From Elephas maximus indicus (taxonomy: Eukaryota > Chordata > Mammalia > Proboscidea > Elephantidae), in contig NC_064846.1 in assembly GCF_024166365.1 (NCBI RefSeq), positions 24,635,866 to 24,699,865 of the forward strand: a stretch of DNA of 64,000 nucleotides. Reading direction: 5' to 3'. Below the pieces are notes generated by a model. That model did no database searches. It saw only the letters and a program-made list of their open reading frames with translations, and had not been told where the DNA came from. The position numbers and the translations under genes are program-made. Shown one piece after another: positions 34,312 through 44,872 of the stretch; within the stretch, counting starts at the first letter, position 1, and each line of letters opens with the position of its first letter.

Positions 34312-36892
34312 ATGATAGCACTAAATTCATACCTATCCATAATTACCCTGAATGTAAATGGACTAAATGCACTAATAAAGAGACAGAGAGTGGCAGAATG
34401 GATTAAAAAACACGATCCGTCTATATGCTGCCTGCAAGAGACACACCTTACACTTAGGGACACAAACTAAAACTCAGAGGACCGAAAAAAAATATATCAA
34501 GCAAAGAACAATCAAAAAAGAGCAGGAGTGGCAATATTAATTTCTGACAAAATAGACTTTAAAGTTAAATCCATCACAAAGGATAAGGAAGGACACTATA
34601 TAATGATTAAAGGGGCAATATACCAAGAAGATATAACCATATTAAATATTTATGCACCCAATGACAGGGCTGCAAGATATATAAAACAAACTCTATCGGC
34701 ATTGAAAAGTGAGATAGACAGCTCCACAATAATAGTAGGAGACTTCAACACACCACTTTCTGTGAAGGACAGGACATCCAGAAAGAAGCTCAATAAAGAC
34801 ACGGAAGATATAAATGCCACAGTCAACCAACTTGACCTCATAGACATATACAGAACACTCCACCCAACACCAACCAAGTATACTTTCTTTTCTAGTGTAC
34901 ATGGAATAGTCTCTAGAATAGACCACATATTAGGTCATAAAACAAGCCTTAGCAGAATCCAAAACACTGAATGAAATATTACAAAGCATCTTCTCTGACC
35001 ATAAGGCCATAAAGTGGAAATCCATAAGAGAAAAAGCAGGGAAAAGAAATCAAACACTTGTAAACTGAACAATTCCCTGCTCAAAAAAGATGATTATAGA
35101 AGACATTAAGGATGGAATAAAGAAATTCCTAGAATCCAATGAGAATGAAAACACTTCCTATCACAACCTCTGGGACACAGCAAAAGCAGTGTTCAGAGGT
35201 CAATTTATATCAATAAATACATACATACAAAAGAAGAAAGACCCAAAGTCAAAGAATTATCTCTACAACTTGAACAAAGAGAAAGAGAACAACGAAAGAA
35301 ACCCTCAGCACCAGAAGAAAACAAATAATAAAAATTAGAACTGAACTAAATGAAATAGCAAACAGAAAAACAATTGAAAGAATTAACAAGAACAAAAGCT
35401 GGTTCTTCAAAAAAATAAACAAAATTGATAAACCATTGGCCAAACTGACAAAAGAAAAACAGGAGAGGAAGCAAATAACCCAAATAAGAAATGGAACGGG
35501 CGATATTACAACAGACCTAACTGAAAATAAAAGAATTATATCAGATTACTATGAAAAATTGTACTCTAACAAATTTGAAAACCTAGAAGAAATGACTGAA
35601 TTCCTAGAAACACACTACCTACGTAAACTAGCACAGACTGTTATAACAGAGGTAGAACAAGTAAATAGACCCAAAACAAAAGAAGAGATTGAAAAGGTAA
35701 TCAAAACACTCCAAACAAAAAAAAAGCCCGGAAGGCTTCACTGCAGGGTTCTACCAAACTTTCAGAGAAGAGTTAACACCACTAGTAAAAAAGTTATTGC
35801 AGAGCATAGAAAAGGATGGAATACTCCCAAACTCATTCTATGAAGCCAACATATCCCTAATACCAAAACCAGGTAAAGAGAACTCAAAAAAGAAAGAAAG
35901 AAAGAAAATTACAGACATATATCCCTAATGGAAACCCTGCTGGCGTAGTGGTTAAGTGCTACAGCTGCTAACCAAAGGGTTGGCAGTTCGAATCCACCAG
36001 GTGCTTCTTGGAAACTCTATGGGGCAGTTCTACTCTGTCCTGTAGGGTCGCTAGGAGTCGGAATCGACTCGACAGCACTGGGTTTGGTTTTTTTTTTTCT
36101 ATGCTCGTCCGAAGACTTCACCCAAAGAGTAAAAAGATTACCTACAGACTGGGAAAAAGTTTTTAGCTATGATATTTCTGATCAGTGCCTGATCTCTAAA
36201 ATCTACATGATACTGCAAAAACTCAACTACAAAAAGACAAATAACCCAATTAAAAAATGGACAAAAGATATGAACAGACACTTCACTAAAGAAGACATTC
36301 AGGTAGCTAACAGATACTTGAGGAAATGCTCACAATCATTAGCCATTAAAAAAAACATAGAGAAATGCAAATCAAAACTACAATGAGATTCCATCTCACT
36401 CCAATAAGGCTGGCATTAATCCAAAAAACACAAAATAATAAATGTTGGACAGGCTATGGAGAGATTGGAACACTTACACACTGCTGGTGGGAATGTAATA
36501 TGGTACAACCACTTTGGAAATTGATTTGGTGCTTCCTTAAAAAGGTAGAAATAGAACTACCATACGATCCAGGAATCCCACTCCTTGGAATATATCCTAG
36601 AGAAATAAGAACCTTTACACGGACAGATATATGCACACCCATGGTCATTGCAACACTGTTTAAGATAGCAAAAAGATGGAAGGAACCAAGGTGCCCATCA
36701 ACGGATGAATGGAGAAATAAATTATGGCATAGTCACACAATGGAATACCACGCATTGATAAAGAACAGTGATGAATCTGTGAAACATTTCATAACATGGA
36801 GGAATCTGGAAGACATTATGCTGAGTGAAATTAGTCAGTTGCAAAAGGACAAATATTGTATAAGACCACTATTATACGAACTCGAGAAATAG
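34312..36892 (+). pseudogene. L1 ORF2 relic with SINE at a large deletion (copy 2)
   Basis: Endonuclease start [17 protein letters not shown] and CLQETH are present, then a stop near 34468. An open stretch at 34528-34974 carries the full SEIDSSTIIVGDFN segment and SRIDHIL. The RT begins ([32 protein letters not shown]) but stops near 35925. The AfroSINE at 35931-36098 follows directly, and ORF2 resumes at [15 protein letters not shown]. The catalytic FADD region, roughly 500 codons, is missing. The C-terminal cysteine segment ([18 protein letters not shown]) survives with one Cys changed to Tyr. Confidence 0.92.
35931..36098 (+). mobile_element. AfroSINE at L1 deletion junction
   Basis: Complete short AfroSINE (GAAACCCTGCTGGCGTAGTG ... 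GAGTCGGAATCGACTCGACA, then a T run). Flanks are non-adjacent L1 positions and show no target-site duplication. Confidence 0.95.
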
Positions 36893-37882
36893 TTTAAACA
36901 GAGAAGAAAATATTCTTTGATGGTTACAAAAGAGGGGAGGGTGGGAGAGGGGTATTCACTAATTAGATAGTAGATAAGAACTACTTTAGGTGAAGGGAAA
37001 GTCAACACACAATACAGGCAAGGTCAGTACAACTGGACTAAACCAAATGCAAAGAAGTTTCCTGAATAAACTGAATGCTTCGAAGCCCAGCATAGCAGGG
37101 GCAGGGGTTTGGGGACTATGGTTTCAGGGGACATCTAAGTCAATTGGCATAATAAAATCTATTAACAAAACATCCTGCATCCCACCTTGGAGAGTGGTGT
37201 CTGGGGTCTTAAACGCTAGCAAGCGACCATCTAAGATGCATCAACTGGTCTCAACCCACCTGGATCAAAGGAGAATGAAGAACACCAAGGACACAAGGTA
37301 ATTACAAGCCCAAGAGACAGAAAGGGCCACATGAACCAGAGACTACATCATCCTGAGACCAGAAGAACTAGATGGTGCCTGGCTATAACCGATGACTGCC
37401 ATGAGAGGGAACACAACAGAGAGCCCCTGAGGGAGCAGGAAAGCAGTGGGATGCAGGCCCCAAATTCTCGTAAAAAAAAGACCAGACTTAATGGTCTGAC
37501 TGAGACTGGAAGGACCCCGGGGGTCATGGCCCCCAGTCTTTCTGTTGGCCCAGGACAGAAACCATTCCCAAAGCCAACTCTTCACACAGGGATTGGACTG
37601 GACAGTGCGTTGGAGAGGGATGCTGGTGAGGAGTGAGCTTCTTGGATCAGGTGGACACTTGAGACTATGTTAGCATCTCCTGCCTGGAGGGGAGATGAGA
37701 AGGTAGAGGGGGTTAGACGCTGGCGAAATGGACATGAAAAGAGAGAGTGGAGGAGGGGAGCGGGCTGTCTCATTAGGGAGAGAGCAATTGGGAGTGTGTA
37801 GAAAGGTGTATACAATTTTTTGTGTGAGAGACTGACTTGATTATTAAACTTTCACTTAATGCACAATAAAATTTAAAAAAAA
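36893..37882 (+). other. L1 copy 2 3' UTR
   Basis: Colinear with the copy 1 3' UTR (GGGGTCTTAAACGCTAGCAA, AGACCAGAAGAACTAGATGG). Ends near 37866 with CACAATAAAATTT and an A run. A 101-codon ORF inside is not considered coding. Confidence 0.85.
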
Positions 37883-37899
37883 AAGAACGTTAGACATAG

Positions 37900-40264
37900 T
37901 TACCAGCTTTTCAAGTAAATTGGAGCCAATCTCTGCTTATACCTTCACTGGCAATCTCTCTGAGGTGAGATGCCAGGCTTTCCATTTATTCATTGCTTCA
38001 TTAATATGGGAAGGAGGCAGGATAAAAACTTTTCTTCAGGATTAAGGAAGAGGAAAAGCAGCCCATAAGTCTCCTCCCACCTTCAACCCTCACTCAGTTG
38101 GCAGAGGGGGCTCAAGGGTCCAGTGAATTTCCTTTTTTAACTTTCGTCCTTTTTGTCCCTGAAAGAGCATCTTTTAACAGCAAAAAAAAAAAAAAAAAGG
38201 AAACATTGGGAAGATTGTGAGAACAAGGGCCGATTACCTATAGCGCCTCTACTCCATCCAATCATAGTTATCAAGGCCACTGTTCGCCATTCTCTATTAG
38301 AAGAGTCCCACATGTAGATGTCCTTGAGATGGATCATATTTGCTTTCATCCTCAGGTCACTCCTTAATGATCAGCTTTATCAAAGTATGTCTGGCAGCTA
38401 CGTAGGTGATACACTGGGATATAAGGGGCTCATTAAAGCGTGATCAGGAAGGAGATATTTGGGCATCACTGTTAAACTACTTAGTTCTCAATTTTGCACA
38501 GAAACAGAGCAGATGGTGTCACATTTTTCTGTTGAGCATACTATATTTGGTTCATGAGCCATATTTTGCCAACCCTTGGCTCTTCTGTTCCCCCCCCCCC
38601 AAATATAGAGTATTGTGTCAGTGAAAACAAATGCAGGAGAGTGAATTTTAGAACACATAAAGCAGAGGTAAGTAAGACCATACACAGAACCAGCTATACC
38701 CAACAAACAAATTAGGGAAAGCACACACATGCACATTGATAACCCTGCATCCCAAAGTGGTGTTTTCAAAGCAACAAGTGAATAAGGGTAAACAATAGAA
38801 TGCAAAGAGTTGAGCAACAAGTAGTCAGAGTTGTGTGGGTTTCATCAGAAAATGCTGCCTGGGGGCCTTAAGTTTTGGGAGGGTGATAGTTTCCACACCC
38901 ATAATTGCATCATAATCAGGAGATGATCGGGGCTTTTTTCTAGTCAATCTTCAGTACTAATCTTGAGATTTTTTTTAACTGTAACATGAATTCAATGGTC
39001 TACATTAGGTAATATTTTTTGTCATGTGGGTCTTAGGGAGCACATTGTCCTGGAGACATAGCTGGCAGGGGAACAAGGTGCTCGCGAGCTCCTAATTGGC
39101 CTGGGAAAGAATAAAATTTTGCCACTCGAAGTGTCAAGGGAACAAGTACACAGGGTACTTCTTCCCTGATGAATTTGGAGGTTGGTGGAGATGTGGGGGG
39201 GTGGGGGGGAAGCTTCCTAGTTTTTAGCTAGTTGGATAAAGTGTCCAGAAAGTTGGGAATGAATAGTGAAGTACAGAGTGAGGGTCGCAGTGACCCAGCA
39301 TTTTAACAATCCTTAAATCTCTGTTGAATTATCTCAGAACCAATGTGAAACTAGGGTCTTCTGGGATAGCCGCCAGGTGCTCAGAAGGAAAAGTCTTTTT
39401 TGCTGGAAGACAAGAGCTTTGTGTCCAAAATCTGGCTCAAGATCTGATTTTCAGTGTGACTTTGAACATGTTACTTTCCTAATTGGATATTTGATTTCTT
39501 ATCCATAAAATACAAAGAAATTATTTTCCTGGCTATGGAACTTGATACAATCAGATGATTATACAACAATCTTTGTATTTAGCACATGGTAGTTTGGAAG
39601 GGTAGTAGGATGGAGAAGGGGATGCCAGGAGCTGGAGAACTGGAAATATGAAAGTGCTTCAGTAAGTTGCACAGGTTGACAAACCTAGAGAGAATTGTGA
39701 TTGTGAACTCTATCCAGTCAACTGCATCATCTGGCAGGCCTGCCTGCCCCTTTGCCCCTTTTCTCTTTTAGTTCGTTAACATCTCTTAAACAGAGCCTGC
39801 CAAGTGACCTGTAAGGAAAGGGAATCTAATGCCACCAATCTGAGTTTATCTTCTTGGAAATTCAGGACAGCCTGGCTTTGTAGGGGGTCTCTTTTTTTGG
39901 GGGGGGTAATGTAAGTTATTTATTATATTCCTATGATGAGGAACCTAGAATTGATTACCCTTCTCTCTGTTAATCCCTCTCATATAAGGATGTGTATTCC
40001 TTCCTCACTGACATGTCTTTTCTCCATATCTGCTACTCCTCAGTCATGGACACTCAGAAGCTAGAGGAGATTATGGCAGAGTTCAAAACTATTGGCTTAT
40101 CTTAGAGTGTGACCATGATGAGGCTGTTTATCTTTTTCTCCTCAGCTCTGGGGTACCTTTTCGATTCATAACATGTGGATGCTATGTCACTATGTGAATC
40201 CTGCAACTCTATTCTGTTACTTTGTTCTTTAAGAACTATAAAATTTTGGTGGTTAATTCATGAA
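37900..40264. other. Unassigned unique sequence
   Basis: The longest stretch (about 2.4 kb) with no recognised element. Short homopolymers: A run near 38185, C run near 38592, G-rich near 39195 and 39900. No exon recognised. Confidence 0.45.
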
Positions 40265-40450
40265 CAAATTAATTTAGCCAGTATTTATTGAGCACCTACA
40301 ATACGCAATATTCTGTCCTAGGTGATGAGATACAAAGTAGGTTTTGGTTTTAGGTGATGATATGCAATGATGAATAAGAGAGAGCAATTTATTTTCTGCC
40401 CTTAGAGTACTTTCATTCTAGGGAGGAAGACACGTGATAAATATATAGGC
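40265..40450 (+). mobile_element. Possible MIR-type relic
   Basis: AGCCAGTATTTATTGAGCAC, CTACAATACGCAATATTCTG and TTCATTCTAGGGAGGAAGAC have the order seen in old MIR-type sequence. Confidence 0.4.
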
Positions 40451-40659
40451 ATAACTGCTATGACCCCCACATGTCTGTCAGTTTGTCATTCTGTGGGAGC
40501 TTGCTTGTTGCTGTGATGCTGGAAGCTATGCTACTGGTATTCAGATACCAGCAGGGTCACCCATGGAGGACAGGTTTCAGCTGAGCTTCCAGACTAAGAC
40601 AGGCTAGGAAGAAGGACCCGGCAGTCTACTTCTGAAAAGCATTAGCCAGTGAAAACCTT

Positions 40660-42650
40660 ATGAATAGCACCAGAACATTGTCTGATATAGTGCTGGAAGA
40701 TGAGCCCCCCAGGTTGGAAGGCACTCAAAAAATGACTGGGGAAGAGGTGCCTCCTCAAACTAAAGTCAACCTTAATGACGTGGATGGAGTAAAGCTTTTG
40801 GGACCTTCATTTGCTGATGTGGCACGACTCAAAATGAGAAGAAACAGCTGCAAACATCCATTAATAATCAGAACCTGATATGTACGAAATATGAATCTAG
40901 GAAAATTGGAAATCGTCAAAAATGAAATGGAACACATAAACATCGATATTCTAGGCATTAGTTGAGCTGAAATGGACTGGTATTGGCCATTTTGAATCAG
41001 ACAATCATATAGTCTACTATGCTGGGAATGACAACTCGAAGAGGAATGGTGTTGCATCCATCGTCAAAAAGAATGTTTCAAGATCTATCCCGAAGCACAA
41101 TGCTGCCAGTGATAGGATAATATCCATACCCCTACAAGGAAGACCAGTTAATATGACTATTATTCAAATTTATGCACCAACCCCTAGGGCCAAAGGTGAA
41201 GAAATAAAAGATTTTTATCAGCTGCTGCAGTCTGAAATTGATCGAACATGCAATCAAGATGCATTGATAATTACTGGCGATTAGAATTTGAAAGTTGGAA
41301 ACGAAGAAGGATCAGTAGTTGGAAAATATGGACTTGGTGATAGAAACAATGCCAGAGATTGAATGATAGAATTTTGCAAGACCAATGGCTTCTTCATTGC
41401 AAATACCTTCTTTCACCAACATAAACGGTGACTATATACACATGGACCTCACCAAATGGAACACACAGAAATCAAATTGACTACATCTGTGGAAAGAGAT
41501 GATAGAAAAGCTCGATATCATCAGTCAGAACAAGGCCTGGGGCTGACTGTGGAACAGGCCATCAATTGCTCATACGTGAGTTCAAGCTAAAACTGAAGAA
41601 AATCAGAGCAAGTCCACGAGAGCCAAAATATGACCTTGAGTATATCCCACCTGAATTTAGAGACCATCTGAAGAATAGATCTGATGCATTGGACGCTAGT
41701 GACCAAAGACCAGATGAGTTGTGGAATGACATCAAGGACATCATCCATGAAGAAAGCAAGAGGTCACTGAAAAGACAGGAAAGAAAGAAAAGACCAAGAT
41801 GGATGTCAGAGGAGACTCTGAAACTTGCTCTTGAACATCGAGCAGCTAAAGCAAAAGGAACAATTGATGAAGTAAAAGAAGTAAACAGAAGATTTCAAAG
41901 GGCCTCTCGAGAAGACAAAGTAAAGTATTATAATGACATGTGCAAAGAGCTGGAGATGGAAAACCAAAAGGGAAGAGCACACTCGGCGTTTCTCAAGCTG
42001 AAAGAACTGAAGAAAAAATTCAAGCCTCGAGTTGCAATAGTGAAGGATTCCATGGTGAAAATATTAAACGACGCAGCAAGCATCAAAAGAAGATGGAAGG
42101 AATACACAGAGTCGTTATACCAAAAAGAATTAGTTGATATTCAAGCATTTCAAGAGGTGGCATGTGATCAGGAACCGATGGTACTGAAGGAAGAAGTCCA
42201 AGCTGCTCTGAAGGCATTGGTGAAAAACAAGGCTCCAGGGATTGATGGAATATCAATTGAGATGTTTCAACAAACAGGTGCAACGCTGGAGGTGCTCACT
42301 CGTCTATGCCAAGAAATATGGAAGACAGCTTCCTGGCCAACTGACTGAAAGAGATCCATGTTTATGTCTACTCCCAAAAAGGTGATCCAACTGAATGTGG
42401 AAATTATAGAACAATATCATTACTAACACACGCAAGCAAAATTCTGCTGAACATCATTCAAAAATGGCTGCAGCAGTATACCGATAGGGAACTGCCAGAA
42501 ATTAAGGCCGGTTTCAGAAGAGGACGTGGAACCAGGGTATCAATGCTGATGTCAGATGGATCCTGGCTGAAAGCAGAGAATACCAGAAGGAGGTTTACCT
42601 GTGTTTTATTGACTATGCAAAGGCATTCAACTGTGTGGATCATAATAAAC
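40660..42650 (+). pseudogene. RTE copy D: endonuclease and linker, broken
   Basis: 40660-40878 gives an N-terminal frame (ARLKMRRNSCKHPLIIRT). The endonuclease is readable from NLGKLEIVKNEMEHINIDIL, but an extra T near 40968 shifts the frame, and TAG near 41282 (after ALIITGD) and TGA near 41360 break it again. 41566-42348 is open for 260 codons, covering the linker (RPRWMSEETLKLALEHRAAK) to the RT start (KNKAPGIDGISIEMFQ). A stop at 42348 and a frameshift follow through the QYTDRELPEIKA region. RTE endonuclease would nick target DNA. Confidence 0.88.
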
Positions 42651-43684
42651 TATGGATAAGATTGCGAAGAATGGGAATTCCAGAACACTTAATGGTGCTC
42701 ACGAGGAATCTTTACATAGATCAAGAGGCAGTTGTTCGGACAGAACAAGGGGATACTGATTGGTTTAAAGTCAGGAAAGATGTGCATCAGGGTAGTATTC
42801 TTCCACCATACCTATTCAATCTGTATGCTGAGCAAATAATACGAGAAGCTGGACTATATGAAGAAGAACGGGGCATCAGGATTGGAGGAAGACTCATTAA
42901 CAACCTGCCTTATGCAGATGACACAGCCTTGCTTGCTGAAAGTGAAGAGGACTTGAAACACTTACTGATGAAGATCAAAGACCACAGCCTTCAGTATGGA
43001 TTGCACCTCCACATAAAGAAAACAAAAATCCTCACAACTGGACCAGTGAGCAACATCATGATAAACGGAGAAAAGATTGATGTTGTCAAGGATTTCATTT
43101 TACTTGGATCCACAATCAACAGCCATGGAAGCAGCAGTCAAGAAATCAAAAGACGCATTGCATTGGGTAAATCTGCTGCAAAGGACCTCTTCAAAGTGTT
43201 GAAGAGCAAAGATGTCACCCTGAAGACTAAGGTGCTCCTGACCCAAGCCATGGTATTTTCAATCACGTCATATGCATGTGAAAGCTGGACAATGAATAAG
43301 GAAGACCAAAGAAGAGTTGATACCTTTGAATTGTTGTGTTGGCGAAGAATATTGAATATACCATGGACTGCCAAAAGAACGAACAAATCTTTCTTGGAAG
43401 AAGCACAACCAGAATGCTCCTTAGAGACAAGGATGGTGAGACTACATCTTACATACTTTGGACATGTTGTCAGGAAGGATCAGTCCCTGGAGAAGGACAT
43501 CATGCTTGGCAGAGTACAGGGTCAAGGGAAAAGAGGAAGACCCTCAACGAGGTGGATTGACACAGTGGCTGCAACAATGAGCTCAAGCATAACAACAATT
43601 GTAAGGATGGCGCAGGACCGGGCAGTGTTTCTTTCTGTTGTGCATAGGGTCGCTATGAGTCAGAACCGACTGGACAGCACCTAA
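42635..43684 (+). CDS. RTE reverse transcriptase C-terminal half (copy D), partial frame
   Basis: Open for 349 codons beginning inside the RT at DHNKLWIRLRRMGIPEHLMV. Shows QGSILPPYLFNLYAEQII and the catalytic LPYADDTALLAES, then the thumb and C-terminal domain (KILTTGPVSNIMINGEK; LLCWRRILNIPWTAKRTNKS; LTYFGHVVRKDQSLEKDI; GRPSTRWIDTVAATMSS). It ends just before the 3' tail. The first RT blocks lie upstream in other frames, so this is part of a dead polyprotein and not a free gene; the listed start is only the first in-frame Met. Confidence 0.85.
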   Translation: MDHNKLWIRLRRMGIPEHLMVLTRNLYIDQEAVVRTEQGDTDWFKVRKDVHQGSILPPYLFNLYAEQIIREAGLYEEERGIRIGGRLINNLPYADDTALLAESEEDLKHLLMKIKDHSLQYGLHLHIKKTKILTTGPVSNIMINGEKIDVVKDFILLGSTINSHGSSSQEIKRRIALGKSAAKDLFKVLKSKDVTLKTKVLLTQAMVFSITSYACESWTMNKEDQRRVDTFELLCWRRILNIPWTAKRTNKSFLEEAQPECSLETRMVRLHLTYFGHVVRKDQSLEKDIMLGRVQGQGKRGRPSTRWIDTVAATMSSSITTIVRMAQDRAVFLSVVHRVAMSQNRLDST

Positions 43685-43950
43685 CAACAACAAACTGCTA
43701 TGAATAAAATAAAACAGAATCGCTATGTCTGTGACTAGATAATCCAATTAGCTGAGATCTAAATAATGAGAAGAGTCCAGCCATGTATAGATCTTAGGGA
43801 AGAGAATCATAGGCAGACACTAGTGCAAAATCTCTAAGTCAGAAATGTATTGGCAATATGTACACAACATAAAAAGGACCAGTGTGATTGGAAGTAGTGG
43901 CAGTGGCAGAGGACAAGGTCAAATGTAGTCACAAGTCATATGTCTTATTC

Positions 43951-44038
43951 AGGGTCCTCTAGTGGATTTAAACTGCCAACCTTTTGGTTAGCAACCATAG
44001 CTCGCTGAAGTTCTTAGCCACTGTACCATCAGGGCCCC
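43951..44038 (-). mobile_element. AfroSINE head fragment (antisense)
   Basis: GTGGATTTAAACTGCCAACC, TTTTGGTTAGCAACCATAGC and a terminal CACTGTACCATCAGGGCCC: the tRNA-like half only. Confidence 0.8.
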
Positions 44039-44075
44039 TTCTAGAGAAATAAAAGCAGATATATATATCCCTGGG

Positions 44076-44240
44076 GAAACCCTGGTGGTGTAGTGGTTAA
44101 GTGCTACAGCTGCTAACCAAGAGGTCATTAGTTCAAATCCGCCAGGCGCTCCTTGGAAACTCTATCGGGCAGCTCTACTCTGTCCTATAGGTTCGCCATG
44201 AGTCGGGATCGACTCGACGGCACTGGGTTTGGTTTTGGTT
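44076..44240 (+). mobile_element. AfroSINE in SINE cluster (first)
   Basis: Complete, GAAACCCTGGTGGTGTAGTG to GGTTTGGTTTTGGTT. Preceded by TATATATATCCCTGG (44060-44074) and followed by TATATACCCCTGG (44241-44253), a target-site duplication. Confidence 0.93.
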
Positions 44241-44253
44241 TATATACCCCTGG

Positions 44254-44404
44254 AAACCCTGTTGGCATAGTGGTTAAGTGCTACGGCTGCTAACCAAGAC
44301 GTCGTTAGTTCAAACCCGCCAGCCGCTCCTTGGAAACTCTGTCCGGCAGCTCTACTCTGTCCTATAGGGTCGCTATGAGTCAGACTCGACTCCACGGCAG
44401 TGGG
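44254..44404 (+). mobile_element. AfroSINE in SINE cluster (second, same target)
   Basis: Complete head and body, tail ending at GGCAGTGGG. Followed by another TATATATATCCCTGG copy (44405-44419), so it used the same target site as the first. Confidence 0.93.
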
Positions 44405-44413
44405 TATATATAT

Positions 44414-44620
44414 CCCTGGGTGGCACAAATGGTTAAGTGCTCAGCTACTAACCAAAAGGTTGGTGGTTCAAATTCACCAGAGATGTCTCAGAAGAAACTC
44501 CTGATGATCTACTTCCAAAAGTTCCAAGCCATTGAAAACCCTGTGGAGCACAGTTCTCCTCTGACACACATGGGTTGCCATGAGTCAAAGTCCATTCAAT
44601 GTCAACTGGTGTGGTTTTTT
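44414..44620 (+). mobile_element. Older AfroSINE variant
   Basis: Head CCCTGGGTGGCACAAATGGT, B box GTTCAAATTCACC, middle TGATCTACTTCCAAAAGTTC resembling the RTE 5' segment, tail GTTGCCATGAGTCAAAGTCC. Its first bases provided the target used by the two SINEs upstream. Confidence 0.85.
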
Positions 44621-44650
44621 ATGATATGTGTGTGTGTGTGTGTGTGTATG

Positions 44651-44816
44651 GAAACCCTGGTGGCATAGTGGTTAAGTGCTACAGCTACTAACCAAAGAGT
44701 TGGCAGTTTGAATCCTCCAGGAGCTCCTTGGAAATTCTATGGGGCAGTTCTACCTTGTCCTTTAGGGTCGCTATGAGTCGGAACTGACTTGACGGCACCG
44801 GCTTTGTTTTTTTTTT
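44651..44816 (+). mobile_element. AfroSINE inside (TG)n
   Basis: Complete copy (GAAACCCTGGTGGCATAGTG to the T run after GGCACCGGC). TG repeats lie on both sides (44627-44647 and 44822-44855), so it split a microsatellite. Confidence 0.93.
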
Positions 44817-44821
44817 GGCTG

Positions 44822-44834
44822 GTGTGTGTATATA

Positions 44835-44865
<31 letters not shown>

Positions 44866-44872
44866 ACACAGA
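44822..44872. repeat. (TG)n/(TATG)n microsatellite
   Basis: GTGTGTGTATATATGTGTGT and TGTATGTATGTATACA runs. Confidence 0.9.

Larger units (their letters stand above)
31627..37882 (+). mobile_element. Full-length but decayed L1 element (copy 2)
   Basis: Starts AAGTGTTTGGGTGGAGCCAA and runs through 5' UTR, ORF1, spacer, ORF2 and 3' UTR to a terminal A run. AAGAACATTAGACATAG (31610-31626) and AAGAACGTTAGACATAG (37883-37899) form a 17-bp duplication with one mismatch. An AfroSINE sits at 35931-36098, where about 1.5 kb of ORF2 is missing. Many stops and frameshifts; dead. Confidence 0.95.
40464..43692 (+). mobile_element. Full-length RTE (BovB-like) copy D
   Basis: 3.2 kb, the expected length of a complete RTE element. 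AACTGCTATGA lies at 40453-40463 and again at 43693-43703, immediately after the (AAC)n tail, so both ends are natural. Order: 5' segment (40464-40659), N-terminal frame, endonuclease, RT (YADD), C-terminal domain, 3' tail GTCGCTATGAGTCAGAACCG then ACTGGACAGCACCTAACAAC. Coding capacity is broken at several points. Confidence 0.96.

Noticed and set aside
44060..44816. CRISPR-like array of four similar units
   Set aside because: Units are about 165-bp SINEs in a mammalian genome with target duplications and microsatellite spacers.
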